Shown here piece after piece: positions 1 through 5,900 of a stretch of 14,258 bases of DNA (position 1 is its first letter; each line of letters opens with the position of its first letter). The position numbers and the translations under genes are program-made. The notes below the pieces were generated by a model. It did not search any database and had not been told where the DNA came from. It worked only from the letters and a program-made list of their open reading frames with translations. Source of the stretch: Gemmatimonadota bacterium (GTDB lineage: Bacteria; Gemmatimonadota; Gemmatimonadetes; Palauibacterales; Palauibacteraceae); the NCBI GenBank assembly GCA_016649455.1, contig JAENXO010000021.1, positions 1-14,258 of the forward strand, written 5' to 3'.

Positions 1-452
1 GCGGCTGCCGCGAGTTGGCTGTTCGCGCCCACGACGAACCTCTCGAAGCTGTACCTGGGATTCAGGCCGGATGCCCTGGCGGCCTCCTCGTCGCTCATGC
101 GCGACTCTGAAGAGACAGGGCTCGGGGTGGGCGCCCTGGGGACCGGAACCTCTTCCGCCTCTCCCGCACCGCTGAGTTCGGGAAACACCAGGCGATCAGC
201 CGACCCGCTGTGCTCGAACTGAATGTGGACCGATCGGCCGAGCTCGCGCCGGGCGAGGTCACGTAGCAGGTCACCGTACTTGTCCTCGATCCATTCGACC
301 GCGAAGCGGGTAGGTGCCGCTACGATCAGGGTATCATCGGAGAGCGCGACGGCCTCAGTGGAGGTCAGCCAGGTGCGGAAGGTCTGCTCCGGAAGCACCT
401 CGCGAGCCGCAGAGGTGATCGAGGACCAGGCTTCGGCGGCCGTCAATTCCAT
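1..452 (-). CDS. dnaA: Chromosomal replication initiator DnaA, N-terminal part (runs off the window)
   Basis: DnaA binds DnaA boxes at oriC, melts the origin and loads the helicase. The visible 150 codons start at an ATG read leftwards from 452. They give a domain I helical region (about residues 1-75, with AWSSI, TFRTWL and FAVEWIEDKYGDLL), then a Pro/Glu/Ser-rich linker (about 95-125). After that comes the conserved entry to the AAA+ domain, LNPRYSFERFVVGANSQLAAA (residues 130-150), which is highly diagnostic of DnaA. The Walker motifs and the DNA-binding domain IV lie beyond the left edge. No clear Shine-Dalgarno sequence precedes the ATG, although the promoter upstream is good. The gene is divergent from rpmH, the usual arrangement in bacteria. 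Partial only because the window ends; no sign of damage. Confidence 0.96.
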   Translation of the reverse strand, partial: MELTAAEAWSSITSAAREVLPEQTFRTWLTSTEAVALSDDTLIVAAPTRFAVEWIEDKYGDLLRDLARRELGRSVHIQFEHSGSADRLVFPELSGAGEAEEVPVPRAPTPSPVSSESRMSDEEAARASGLNPRYSFERFVVGANSQLAAA

Positions 453-506
453 CGCAAGTAGACCGGATGAGGGAACGGATGCGCCCCGGATCGGAACGGG
501 GCAGGG

Positions 507-535
507 ATGCTACAGGAAGTTTTCCACACTGTCAA
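507..535 (-). promoter_or_regulatory. Predicted sigma70-type promoter of dnaA
   Basis: Read on the minus strand, a perfect -35 box TTGACA (535-530) is followed, after exactly 17 bases, by TAGCAT (512-507), which matches 4 of 6 positions of TATAAT including the key first, second and last. Transcription would begin near position 500, giving dnaA a leader of about 48 bases. A DnaA box lies inside the spacer. The call rests on sequence match and position only. Confidence 0.6.
520..528 (+). promoter_or_regulatory. DnaA box within the dnaA promoter
   Basis: TTTTCCACA matches the DnaA-box consensus TTWTNCACA. It sits in the spacer between the -35 and -10 elements of the predicted dnaA promoter. DnaA bound there should block RNA polymerase, the classical autoregulation arrangement. 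It also makes this spacer a candidate origin element. It is the only good box I found in the dnaA-rpmH spacer. Confidence 0.65.
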
Positions 536-562
536 CGCATCGGGGCCGACCCAGAAACAAGT

Positions 563-591
563 TTGACAGAAACACCGTAACTGCCTAGTCT
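563..591 (+). promoter_or_regulatory. Predicted sigma70-type promoter of the rpmH operon
   Basis: TTGACA (563-568, perfect -35) and TAGTCT (586-591, 3 of 6 of TATAAT) are separated by exactly 17 bases. The predicted start is near 598, about 39 bases before the rpmH ATG. It would drive rpmH-rnpA-yidD-yidC-mnmE and lies back to back with the dnaA promoter. Confidence 0.55.
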
Positions 592-636
592 CAAGGGCTA
601 TTTTTGAACGACGGCACGAATGGAGACGCCGACGAC

Positions 637-804
637 ATGCAGCCGACATATAGAAATCCCAGCAGGAAGAAGCGCGTGAAGGACCACGGGTTCCGCGCGC
701 GGATGAAGACCAAGGGCGGACGGAACGTTCTCGCGCGTCGCCGACGCCGGGGGCGCCATTCCCTGACGGTCAGCGACGAAGTCCACCGCAAGCACCGCCG
801 CTGA
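637..804 (+). CDS. rpmH: 50S ribosomal protein L34
   Basis: L34 is a small, very basic protein of the large ribosomal subunit. The 55-residue product has the family core almost intact: PTYRNPSRKKRVKDHGFRARM, then TKGGRNVLARRRRRGRHSLTVS, as in the usual R-T-[YF]-Q-P-S-x-R-K-R-x-x-x-H-G-F-R-x-R-M pattern. The start chosen is ATG 637, which puts the L34 motif at the N terminus; a TTG at 604 in the same frame would add 11 unrelated residues. GGAGA at 622-626 is a modest ribosome-binding site. The C terminus carries about ten residues (SDEVHRKHRR) beyond the typical 44-46 aa protein. It is the first gene of the operon and faces away from dnaA. Confidence 0.96.
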   Translation: MQPTYRNPSRKKRVKDHGFRARMKTKGGRNVLARRRRRGRHSLTVSDEVHRKHRR

Positions 805-826
805 GCCGCGGGCGGGCGCCCTGCCC

Positions 827-1174
827 GTGTCGGACGGACGTCCGTTTCCCCGCGCCAGCAGGCTCCGGCGATCCAGTGATATCCGGAGTGTATTTCGAAC
901 GGGTCGCCGTCAGCGGTGTGGTCCCCTGGATATCTTCCTGGGAACCGGACAGAAGGCGATACCACGCGTGGCAATCGTAGTGCCTCGTCACGGACGGACG
1001 GCAGTGGAACGGAATCGTCTCAAGCGACGGCTGCGGGAGATCATCCGCCTCTTCTGGCTTCCCGTCGCCCCTCACGGAGACCTCGTGGTCCGCGCGCGAC
1101 CCGACGCGTATGAGCGCGACTACGCGGAGCTCCGGGACCGCTTGATGGCATGCCTCGAGATTCCCACATGTTGA
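827..1174 (+). CDS. rnpA: Ribonuclease P protein component
   Basis: The protein subunit of RNase P assists the catalytic RNA in removing 5' leaders from pre-tRNAs. The 115-residue product is basic and carries the hallmark RNR region RTAVERNRLKRRLREIIR (residues about 57-74, with R62-N63-R64 central). An N-terminal RLRRSSDIRSVFRTGRR segment is typical of the leading strand and helix of this family. Length is normal (about 110-130 aa). The GTG start at 827 is the only reasonable one: it is 22 bases after the rpmH stop, has no Shine-Dalgarno sequence, and its first base lies in a small GC hairpin (813-827), so translation may be coupled to rpmH. The end overlaps the chosen start of yidD. Confidence 0.95.
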   Translation: MSDGRPFPRASRLRRSSDIRSVFRTGRRQRCGPLDIFLGTGQKAIPRVAIVVPRHGRTAVERNRLKRRLREIIRLFWLPVAPHGDLVVRARPDAYERDYAELRDRLMACLEIPTC

Positions 1175-1422
1175 GCCGGGCGTTGGTCAGCGTGATCCGC
1201 CTGTACCAGGCCGGCGTGTCGCCGCTGCTTCCGACTGCCTGTCGGTACGACCCGAGCTGCTCGGAGTACGCACGAATCGCGATCGAGCGACACGGGCCGG
1301 GTCGTGGACTGTGGCTGGCGACCCGTCGAATTGCCCGGTGTCACCCGTTCGGGGGCTTCGGCCCCGATCCCGTGCCCGATGCCGGACGACCTGAACCAGA
1401 ACTGGAAAGAACCGGCCCATAG
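1168..1422 (+). CDS. yidD: Membrane protein insertion efficiency factor YidD
   Basis: YidD is a small membrane-associated protein that helps insertion through the Sec/YidC route. The 84-residue product has the family signature: VIRLYQAGVSPLLPTACRYDPSCSEYA, with the conserved Cys pair in CRYDPSCSEYA, then the HGPGRGLWLATRRIARCHPF block ending in GPDPVP. I chose ATG 1168, which overlaps the rnpA stop by 7 bases and starts right before LSRALVSVIRLYQ, as in homologues. An in-frame ATG at 1150 would add six residues and cannot be excluded. The stop codon (1420-1422) is followed at once by the yidC ATG, so the two genes are almost certainly co-translated. Confidence 0.93.
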   Translation: MLSRALVSVIRLYQAGVSPLLPTACRYDPSCSEYARIAIERHGPGRGLWLATRRIARCHPFGGFGPDPVPDAGRPEPELERTGP

Positions 1423-3180
1423 ATGGAGAAACGTGTCGTTCTCGCCGTGGTCCTGACCGTCGCGGTGATCTTCCTGACGAATGTGCTGTTTCCCCCGCCC
1501 CCGGCTCCAATCGGGGTAGAGCCGGCGGAGAGCGATTCGCTCGTACTGGACACCCGGGTCGAGTCAGGTGCCGGTGAGTTGCCCGAGGTGTCAGAACCGT
1601 CTCTGACGGTCGATTCGTCTGAAGCCGTCCGACTTCCGGGCGCTGCGCCAACGATCGAGGGTGACACGATCGTAGTTCGCAGCGACCTGTACGAGCTTCG
1701 CTTCTCGACGGTCGGCGCCACTCTGATCAGCGCGCGTCTGCTTGAGTACGAATCCTATTCTGTGAGGGCGAACGGCGACGACAGGGTACAACTGGTCCGA
1801 CCAGGTGATCGCCTGTTCGGCTACCGGGTGGCCGCCGGAGGAGACACCGCGTCGCTTGGAGACCATTTGTTCACGTCGGACCGTCGGGAGATCACGCTCG
1901 GCGATCAGACGGAGTCGGACTCCCTGCGGCTGTCATATGAATTCCCGGGGTCGGCGATCCGTTTCGTGGTCGTGTACAGATTCCGTCCGGATTCGTACCT
2001 GGTGGAAGTGAGCGGCCGCCTGGAAGGACTCGGCGACCAGGGCTGGGCGGTGCTGACTTCCCTCGGGAAGGGTCTCCCGACGAACGAGAAGGACTCGGAC
2101 GAGGACTTCAATCAACTGGCGATCGTCACCAATGGTCCGGCGGGCGGGATCGAGAGCGTTCAGTTCGCCAAGATCGCGCCCGGCGAAGTCAGGACGACCG
2201 CAGGTGGGCCGTTTGAGTGGGTGGCCGTGAAGAACAAGTACTTCCTGGTCGCGTTCATGGCGGCGGAGGAAGGTCCCCTGTTCGGTGGGCTGATCGTGAC
2301 GGGCGGGCACGAGGAGCACACCGCCGGAACCCTGACCTCCCTGCCGGTCCCAGCGGGCAGTGCCGGATTCCAGTTCAACGCCTACATCGGACCGCAGGAG
2401 TACAGCCGGCTCGAAGCAGTCGGGCAGGATCTCGAGGCCGTGAATCCGTACGGCTGGAAGTGGCTGCGTCCAATCATCCGCCCGCTGGTCGGCATCGTGA
2501 TGCTGGTCCTTGGCTGGATGCACGAAACCCTGAATCTTGCCTACGGGTGGGTGCTCATCCTGTTCGGTGTGATGATGCGGGTCGTCCTGTTCCCGCTGTA
2601 CCAGAAGTCCATGCGGGCCCAGATGGCCCAGATGCAGGTGCAGCCCCTCATGAAGGAGCTGCAGGAGAAGTACAAGGACGAGCCGCAGAAGCTGCAGACC
2701 GAGATGATGAAGCTGTACAAGGAGCACGGAGTCAATCCGCTCGCGGGCTGTCTGCCGATGATGGTTCCGATGCCGATTTTGTTCACGTTGTTCTTCGTGT
2801 TCCAGGGTACGATCGAGTTCCGGGGCGTGCCGTTCCTGTGGCTGCCGGACCTGTCGCTCAAAGATCCGTACTACATCATCCCGCTTCTGATGGGTGTGTC
2901 GATGTTCCTCCTGTCCTGGATCGGACAGCGTGGAATGGACCAGAACAACCCGCAGATGAAGATGATGGTCTACGTTCTGCCGGTCGTGTTCACCGTGATG
3001 TTCGCCTCATTCCCATCGGGCCTGAACCTGTACTACACGACGAGCAACATCGCCTCGCTTCCGCAGCAGCTCTATCTGTCCAAGGAACGGCAGGCGGCGC
3101 GATCGCGGATGGCTACCTCGAGGCCGGACGGCGGTAAGGGAAAGAAGAAGAGCGGCCGAAGCAAGCGCGACGGCAACTGA
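1423..3180 (+). CDS. yidC: Membrane protein insertase YidC
   Basis: YidC inserts and folds inner-membrane proteins, alone or with SecYEG. The 585-residue protein has a Gram-negative layout. An N-terminal membrane anchor (about residues 5-23) is followed by a long periplasmic domain (to about 335). The conserved insertase core starts at NPYGWKW (341-347). Its membrane segments lie near 350-370, 375-396, 442-465, 485-505 and 516-540. The conserved hydrophilic-groove arginine appears to be R386 in VMMRVVLFPLYQKSM. The cytoplasmic helical hairpin MRAQMAQMQVQPLMKELQEKY and the SGLNLYYTTSNI region near the end are typical. The tail is rich in Lys/Arg (GKGKKKSGRSKRD) and fits ribosome contact. It begins directly after the yidD stop; mnmE follows after 16 bases. 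Confidence 0.97.
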   Translation: MEKRVVLAVVLTVAVIFLTNVLFPPPPAPIGVEPAESDSLVLDTRVESGAGELPEVSEPSLTVDSSEAVRLPGAAPTIEGDTIVVRSDLYELRFSTVGATLISARLLEYESYSVRANGDDRVQLVRPGDRLFGYRVAAGGDTASLGDHLFTSDRREITLGDQTESDSLRLSYEFPGSAIRFVVVYRFRPDSYLVEVSGRLEGLGDQGWAVLTSLGKGLPTNEKDSDEDFNQLAIVTNGPAGGIESVQFAKIAPGEVRTTAGGPFEWVAVKNKYFLVAFMAAEEGPLFGGLIVTGGHEEHTAGTLTSLPVPAGSAGFQFNAYIGPQEYSRLEAVGQDLEAVNPYGWKWLRPIIRPLVGIVMLVLGWMHETLNLAYGWVLILFGVMMRVVLFPLYQKSMRAQMAQMQVQPLMKELQEKYKDEPQKLQTEMMKLYKEHGVNPLAGCLPMMVPMPILFTLFFVFQGTIEFRGVPFLWLPDLSLKDPYYIIPLLMGVSMFLLSWIGQRGMDQNNPQMKMMVYVLPVVFTVMFASFPSGLNLYYTTSNIASLPQQLYLSKERQAARSRMATSRPDGGKGKKKSGRSKRDGN

Positions 3181-3196
3181 TTTCCGGCGGGCGAGC

Positions 3197-4603
3197 GTGA
3201 GCCTGAGGAGTCGTCCCACGGACGCAAAGCGCAACCGCGACACGATAGCCGCAATCTCGACGGCGGCGGGTCGGGGTGCGATAGCGGTGATTCGCGTATC
3301 CGGGCCCGATGTGCGGGCCATCGCGGATACGATAGGGCTGAACGACCTCGAGGCACGCCGCGCGAGCCTGCGCCGCCTGGATCACCCGGATGGCGGAGGA
3401 GGCGTGGACCGGGTCCTGGCCACGCTGTTCCCGGGCCCGGGCTCGTACACCGGTGAAGATCTCCTCGAAATCAGCTCTCACGGCGGCGCCCTCGTCCCGC
3501 AGCTTGTGCTGGATGCCGTTCTCGCGGCCGGGGCCCGACCGGCGGAGCCCGGAGAGTACACGAGGCGCGCGTACCTCAACGGCCGGGTCGACCTGCTGCA
3601 GGCCGAGGCGACGGCCGACCTGATCGAGGCAGCCTCGCCAGCTCTCGCGCACATCGCCCTGCAACATCTCGAGCGAGGACTGTCACGGCGGATCGAGTCG
3701 TTGCGAGCACAGCTCATCGAGGCGCAGGCGCTCATCGCCTATGACATCGATTTCCCGGACGAAGACGACGGCCCACTGGACCCGGCTCGGCTCGATGCCG
3801 TGATGGTCACGCTGGCCGGCGAGTTGGAGGGTCTGCTCGCGCTGGCGCCGGAGGGCGAAATGCTCCGGGAAGGTGCGCTGACAGTGATCGCGGGTCGTCC
3901 GAATGCCGGTAAGTCAAGTCTGTTCAATGTGTTAGTGGGATTCGAGCGAGCGATCGTCACCGAGCACCCCGGTACGACGCGCGACGCGATCGAGGCGGTG
4001 GTGGGAGTTGAGGGGTACCCGTTCCGGCTAGTCGACACAGCCGGTCTGCGCGATGAAGCCGGCGACATCGAGGGGATCGGGATCGAAGTCGCGAGGAGCT
4101 ATCTGAGCCGGGCGGAGATCGTGCTGTTCTGTGTCGAGGACGGCCGCCCGTTGGATCGGGAGGAGCAGGAGTTCCTGTCTGGTGTTTCTACCGGTCGGGC
4201 GTCAGGGCGGGCGATCCTGGTGCGGACTAAGACCGACCGGGTCGAGGATCGCGCGTCCGGAAACGACCGGAGTGCGATCGGAGACCTGCCTGAGGTCCGG
4301 TTCTCATCTGTGGCCGGTGCGGGAGTGACCCGACTGCGTGAGCTGTTGCTGGAAGCGGCGTACTCCGGGCTTCGCTCGGAGGTGGAGGCGCCGCTCGTGA
4401 CGCGCCGCCGCCATGTACGGGCCCTGGAAGACGCACGGGCCGACGTGGAGGGGTTCGAAACGGCTCGGACTGCCGGGCTGCCGCCGGAGATCGCCGCGAC
4501 CCACCTGCAGGACGCGACTCTCCGACTCGAAGAACTGCTGGGTGTAGTCACGACCGAAGACCTGCTGGATGCCGTGTTCAGCAGTTTCTGCGTCGGGAAG
4601 TAA
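3197..4603 (+). CDS. mnmE: tRNA uridine-5-carboxymethylaminomethyl(34) synthesis GTPase MnmE
   Basis: MnmE works with MnmG to modify the wobble uridine (position 34) of certain tRNAs, using tetrahydrofolate and GTP. The 468-residue product has the N-terminal folate-binding domain (DTIAAISTAAGRGAIAVIRVSG; SYTGEDLLEISSHGG; EPGEYTRRAYLNGRVDLLQAEA). The inserted G domain has G1 GRPNAGKS (233-240), G2 GTTRD, G3 DTAG (280-283) and G4 TKTD (344-347). The protein ends in the diagnostic CVGK with C465. Length is normal. The GTG start at 3197 has a weak ribosome-binding site and adds about ten residues before the conserved DTIA; no better start lies downstream. In many genomes mnmG follows directly; here two opposite-strand genes intervene. 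Confidence 0.96.
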   Translation: MSLRSRPTDAKRNRDTIAAISTAAGRGAIAVIRVSGPDVRAIADTIGLNDLEARRASLRRLDHPDGGGGVDRVLATLFPGPGSYTGEDLLEISSHGGALVPQLVLDAVLAAGARPAEPGEYTRRAYLNGRVDLLQAEATADLIEAASPALAHIALQHLERGLSRRIESLRAQLIEAQALIAYDIDFPDEDDGPLDPARLDAVMVTLAGELEGLLALAPEGEMLREGALTVIAGRPNAGKSSLFNVLVGFERAIVTEHPGTTRDAIEAVVGVEGYPFRLVDTAGLRDEAGDIEGIGIEVARSYLSRAEIVLFCVEDGRPLDREEQEFLSGVSTGRASGRAILVRTKTDRVEDRASGNDRSAIGDLPEVRFSSVAGAGVTRLRELLLEAAYSGLRSEVEAPLVTRRRHVRALEDARADVEGFETARTAGLPPEIAATHLQDATLRLEELLGVVTTEDLLDAVFSSFCVGK

Positions 4604-4608
4604 GAAGC

Positions 4609-4641
4609 GGCCGGGGAACGACTGCGGCGCCACTCCCGGCC
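4609..4641 (+). terminator. Possible terminator hairpin after mnmE
   Basis: GGCCGGG (4609-4615) and CCCGGCC (4635-4641) form a 7-bp GC stem with a 19-base loop, starting 5 bases after the mnmE stop, between convergent genes. There is no T tract, so it could be a Rho-independent terminator only in a loose sense, or an mRNA 3'-end stabiliser. Confidence 0.35.
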
Positions 4642-4657
4642 GGATGAGTCGAGCACG

Positions 4658-4675
4658 AAAGACCGGCGAGCGGTC
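4658..4675 (-). terminator. Possible short terminator at the end of the Fpg-like gene
   Basis: On the minus strand GACCG (4675-4671), a 5-base loop, and CGGTC (4665-4661) form a 5-bp hairpin that begins inside the stop codon and is followed by TTT (4660-4658). The stem is short and the T run minimal, so support is weak. Confidence 0.3.
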
Positions 4676-5471
4676 AGGCCGTGCGCTGACACCGCGGGCA
4701 CAGGTAGGTTTTCCGACCCGAGACACTCATCGACTTCAGCTTGCTCGAGCAGCGTGGGCAGGTCTTTCCAGGCGACCGGCGGTTGATCAGCCAGCCGGGG
4801 TCCGCGTGGGCGGCCTGCCAGTGGAGTGTCGCCCGCCGCAACACGCGCTTCAGGTAGGTGTGCACCCGGCCGAGCTGCTCGATGGACATGTCGGCGATCT
4901 TCAGATCAGGCCGGTAGCCGGCCTGGAAACAGATCTCGTCCGCATACTCGTTGCCGATCCCCGCCACGATTTCCTGGTCCATCAGGACGCTCTTGAGCGA
5001 CACGCGGGGCTTGGTGCCTGCAAGGCCGACGAATACCTCGGCGGTAAAGTCGTCGCTCAGCGGGTCGAGACCCAGCCGCTCGAACGTACCGAGTCCGCTG
5101 AAGTCCTCGCCGTCCACCAGGTGAATTTCGCCCTGGTCTCCCGGAGCGGCGTACCGCAACTCCCGCCCTGCTGCGAACTGCAGCCGGATTCGACTATCGT
5201 CATCCGGTGGAGTCGTCTGGGATTCCAGGAAGATTCGCCCTTCGCTTCCCATGTGGAACACCAGGTTCGCACCGGAGCGGAAGCGGACGACCACGTAGCG
5301 GCCGTGGCGCTCGACGGAGTCGATCGCGTGACCGCGGATCTTCTCCTCTGTCAACTCCGGGTCGATGTCGACGGACTCTTCGTTGTCAATCAGTACGGCC
5401 GACACCGTCTTGCCGGTCGCGTACCCGGCGAAGGCGTCGATCATTCGCTCGACGTCGGGAAGCTCTATCAT
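4674..5471 (-). CDS. Fpg/Nei-family DNA glycosylase-like protein lacking the catalytic proline and lysine
   Basis: Fpg/Nei enzymes excise oxidised bases using the N-terminal Pro as nucleophile. This 265-residue protein has the full fold. It has an N-terminal motif IELPDVE, the helix-two-turn-helix region with IVAGIGNEYADEICFQAGYRP (N174 conserved), and a C-terminal zinc finger (C238, C241, C258, C261, with GRKT before the last Cys pair). However, residue 2 is Ile (ATA) instead of Pro, and R58 in ERHGRYVVV replaces the conserved Lys (K57 of mature E. coli Fpg). The void-filling loop RRFG reads GDQG (111-114) instead. E3 is kept. The start is secure: GAGG lies 7 bases upstream (5482-5479), and the motif begins right after the ATG. 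It is probably transcribed with the upstream acylphosphatase gene. It may be a DNA- or lesion-binding protein rather than a normal glycosylase; that is inference. Confidence 0.85.
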   Translation of the reverse strand: MIELPDVERMIDAFAGYATGKTVSAVLIDNEESVDIDPELTEEKIRGHAIDSVERHGRYVVVRFRSGANLVFHMGSEGRIFLESQTTPPDDDSRIRLQFAAGRELRYAAPGDQGEIHLVDGEDFSGLGTFERLGLDPLSDDFTAEVFVGLAGTKPRVSLKSVLMDQEIVAGIGNEYADEICFQAGYRPDLKIADMSIEQLGRVHTYLKRVLRRATLHWQAAHADPGWLINRRSPGKTCPRCSSKLKSMSVSGRKTYLCPRCQRTA

Positions 5472-5541
5472 TCAGCGATCCTCGAGAAGCCAGAGGTTAG
5501 TTGGACGCACGCCGATACACCGAACATCGGAAAAGGTGCCG

Positions 5542-5826
5542 CTACCGTTCGGCGCGGAATTCTGCGGGCAACGGACCGGATGGCGGAATCGGTTCGACGG
5601 AATGCACGCTGGCGTATGGCGGGCCCCGGTGCAAAGCGGCAACGAACTCCTGTACTGCGGCGGCCGGACCCGAGGCCCGTATCTCCACCGAGCCGTCCGG
5701 GAGATTTCGCACGCTTCCCGCGAGGCCGAGGCGCTGAGCTTTGCGAACTGCCCACCAGCGGTATCCGACGCCCTGTACCCTTCCGCTGACGCGAAAATCG
5801 ATCCGTTGCTGTCTCGTTTGGTGCAA
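5542..5826 (-). CDS. acyP: Acylphosphatase
   Basis: Acylphosphatases hydrolyse carboxyl-phosphate bonds in small molecules such as acetyl- or carbamoyl-phosphate. The 94-residue product matches the family throughout: FRVSGRVQGVGYRWWAVRKA (catalytic R23), LGLAGSVRNLPDGSVEI (catalytic N41) and ASGPAAAVQEFVAAL. The gene starts with TTG at 5826; no ATG or GTG is available in the right place, and GGAGA (5839-5835) lies 8 bases upstream, which supports the TTG. It is read away from mnmG, with 74 bases between the two starts, and runs towards the Fpg-like gene 70 bases downstream, with which it probably forms a two-gene unit. The length is typical of this small family. Confidence 0.93.
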   Translation of the reverse strand: MHQTRQQRIDFRVSGRVQGVGYRWWAVRKAQRLGLAGSVRNLPDGSVEIRASGPAAAVQEFVAALHRGPPYASVHSVEPIPPSGPLPAEFRAER

Positions 5827-5870
5827 GCCGGGTATCTCCGTATGTTCGCGGCCGGGTCAGGTGATAAACC

Positions 5871-5876
5871 TAAAAT
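5871..5876 (+). promoter_or_regulatory. Possible -10 element for mnmG
   Basis: TAAAAT (5 of 6 of TATAAT) lies 24 bases before the mnmG ATG in the gap between the divergent acyP and mnmG genes, where mnmG must have its own promoter. No convincing -35 box is seen at 16-18 bases, so this is only a position-based suggestion. Confidence 0.3.
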
Positions 5877-5900
5877 GCAGGGCAAGGGGCGCGCGACGGG

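Noticed and set aside
1933..2727. Long open frame opposite yidC on the minus strand
   Set aside because: It is an antisense shadow of yidC, rich in Leu/His/Gln from reversed codons, with no recognisable domain and no ribosome-binding site worth noting.
2217..3137. Long open frame in another plus frame within yidC
   Set aside because: Frame-shifted shadow of yidC, Arg/Gly/Ala-rich; yidC itself is intact throughout.
5512..5530. Hairpin CCGAT/ATCGG as terminator of acyP
   Set aside because: On the minus strand the T run comes before the stem, not after it, so it does not have terminator order.
4569..5789. Plus-strand 406-codon open frame across the Fpg-like and acyP genes
   Set aside because: Antisense shadow in GC-rich DNA; both minus-strand genes carry clear family motifs and good ribosome-binding sites.
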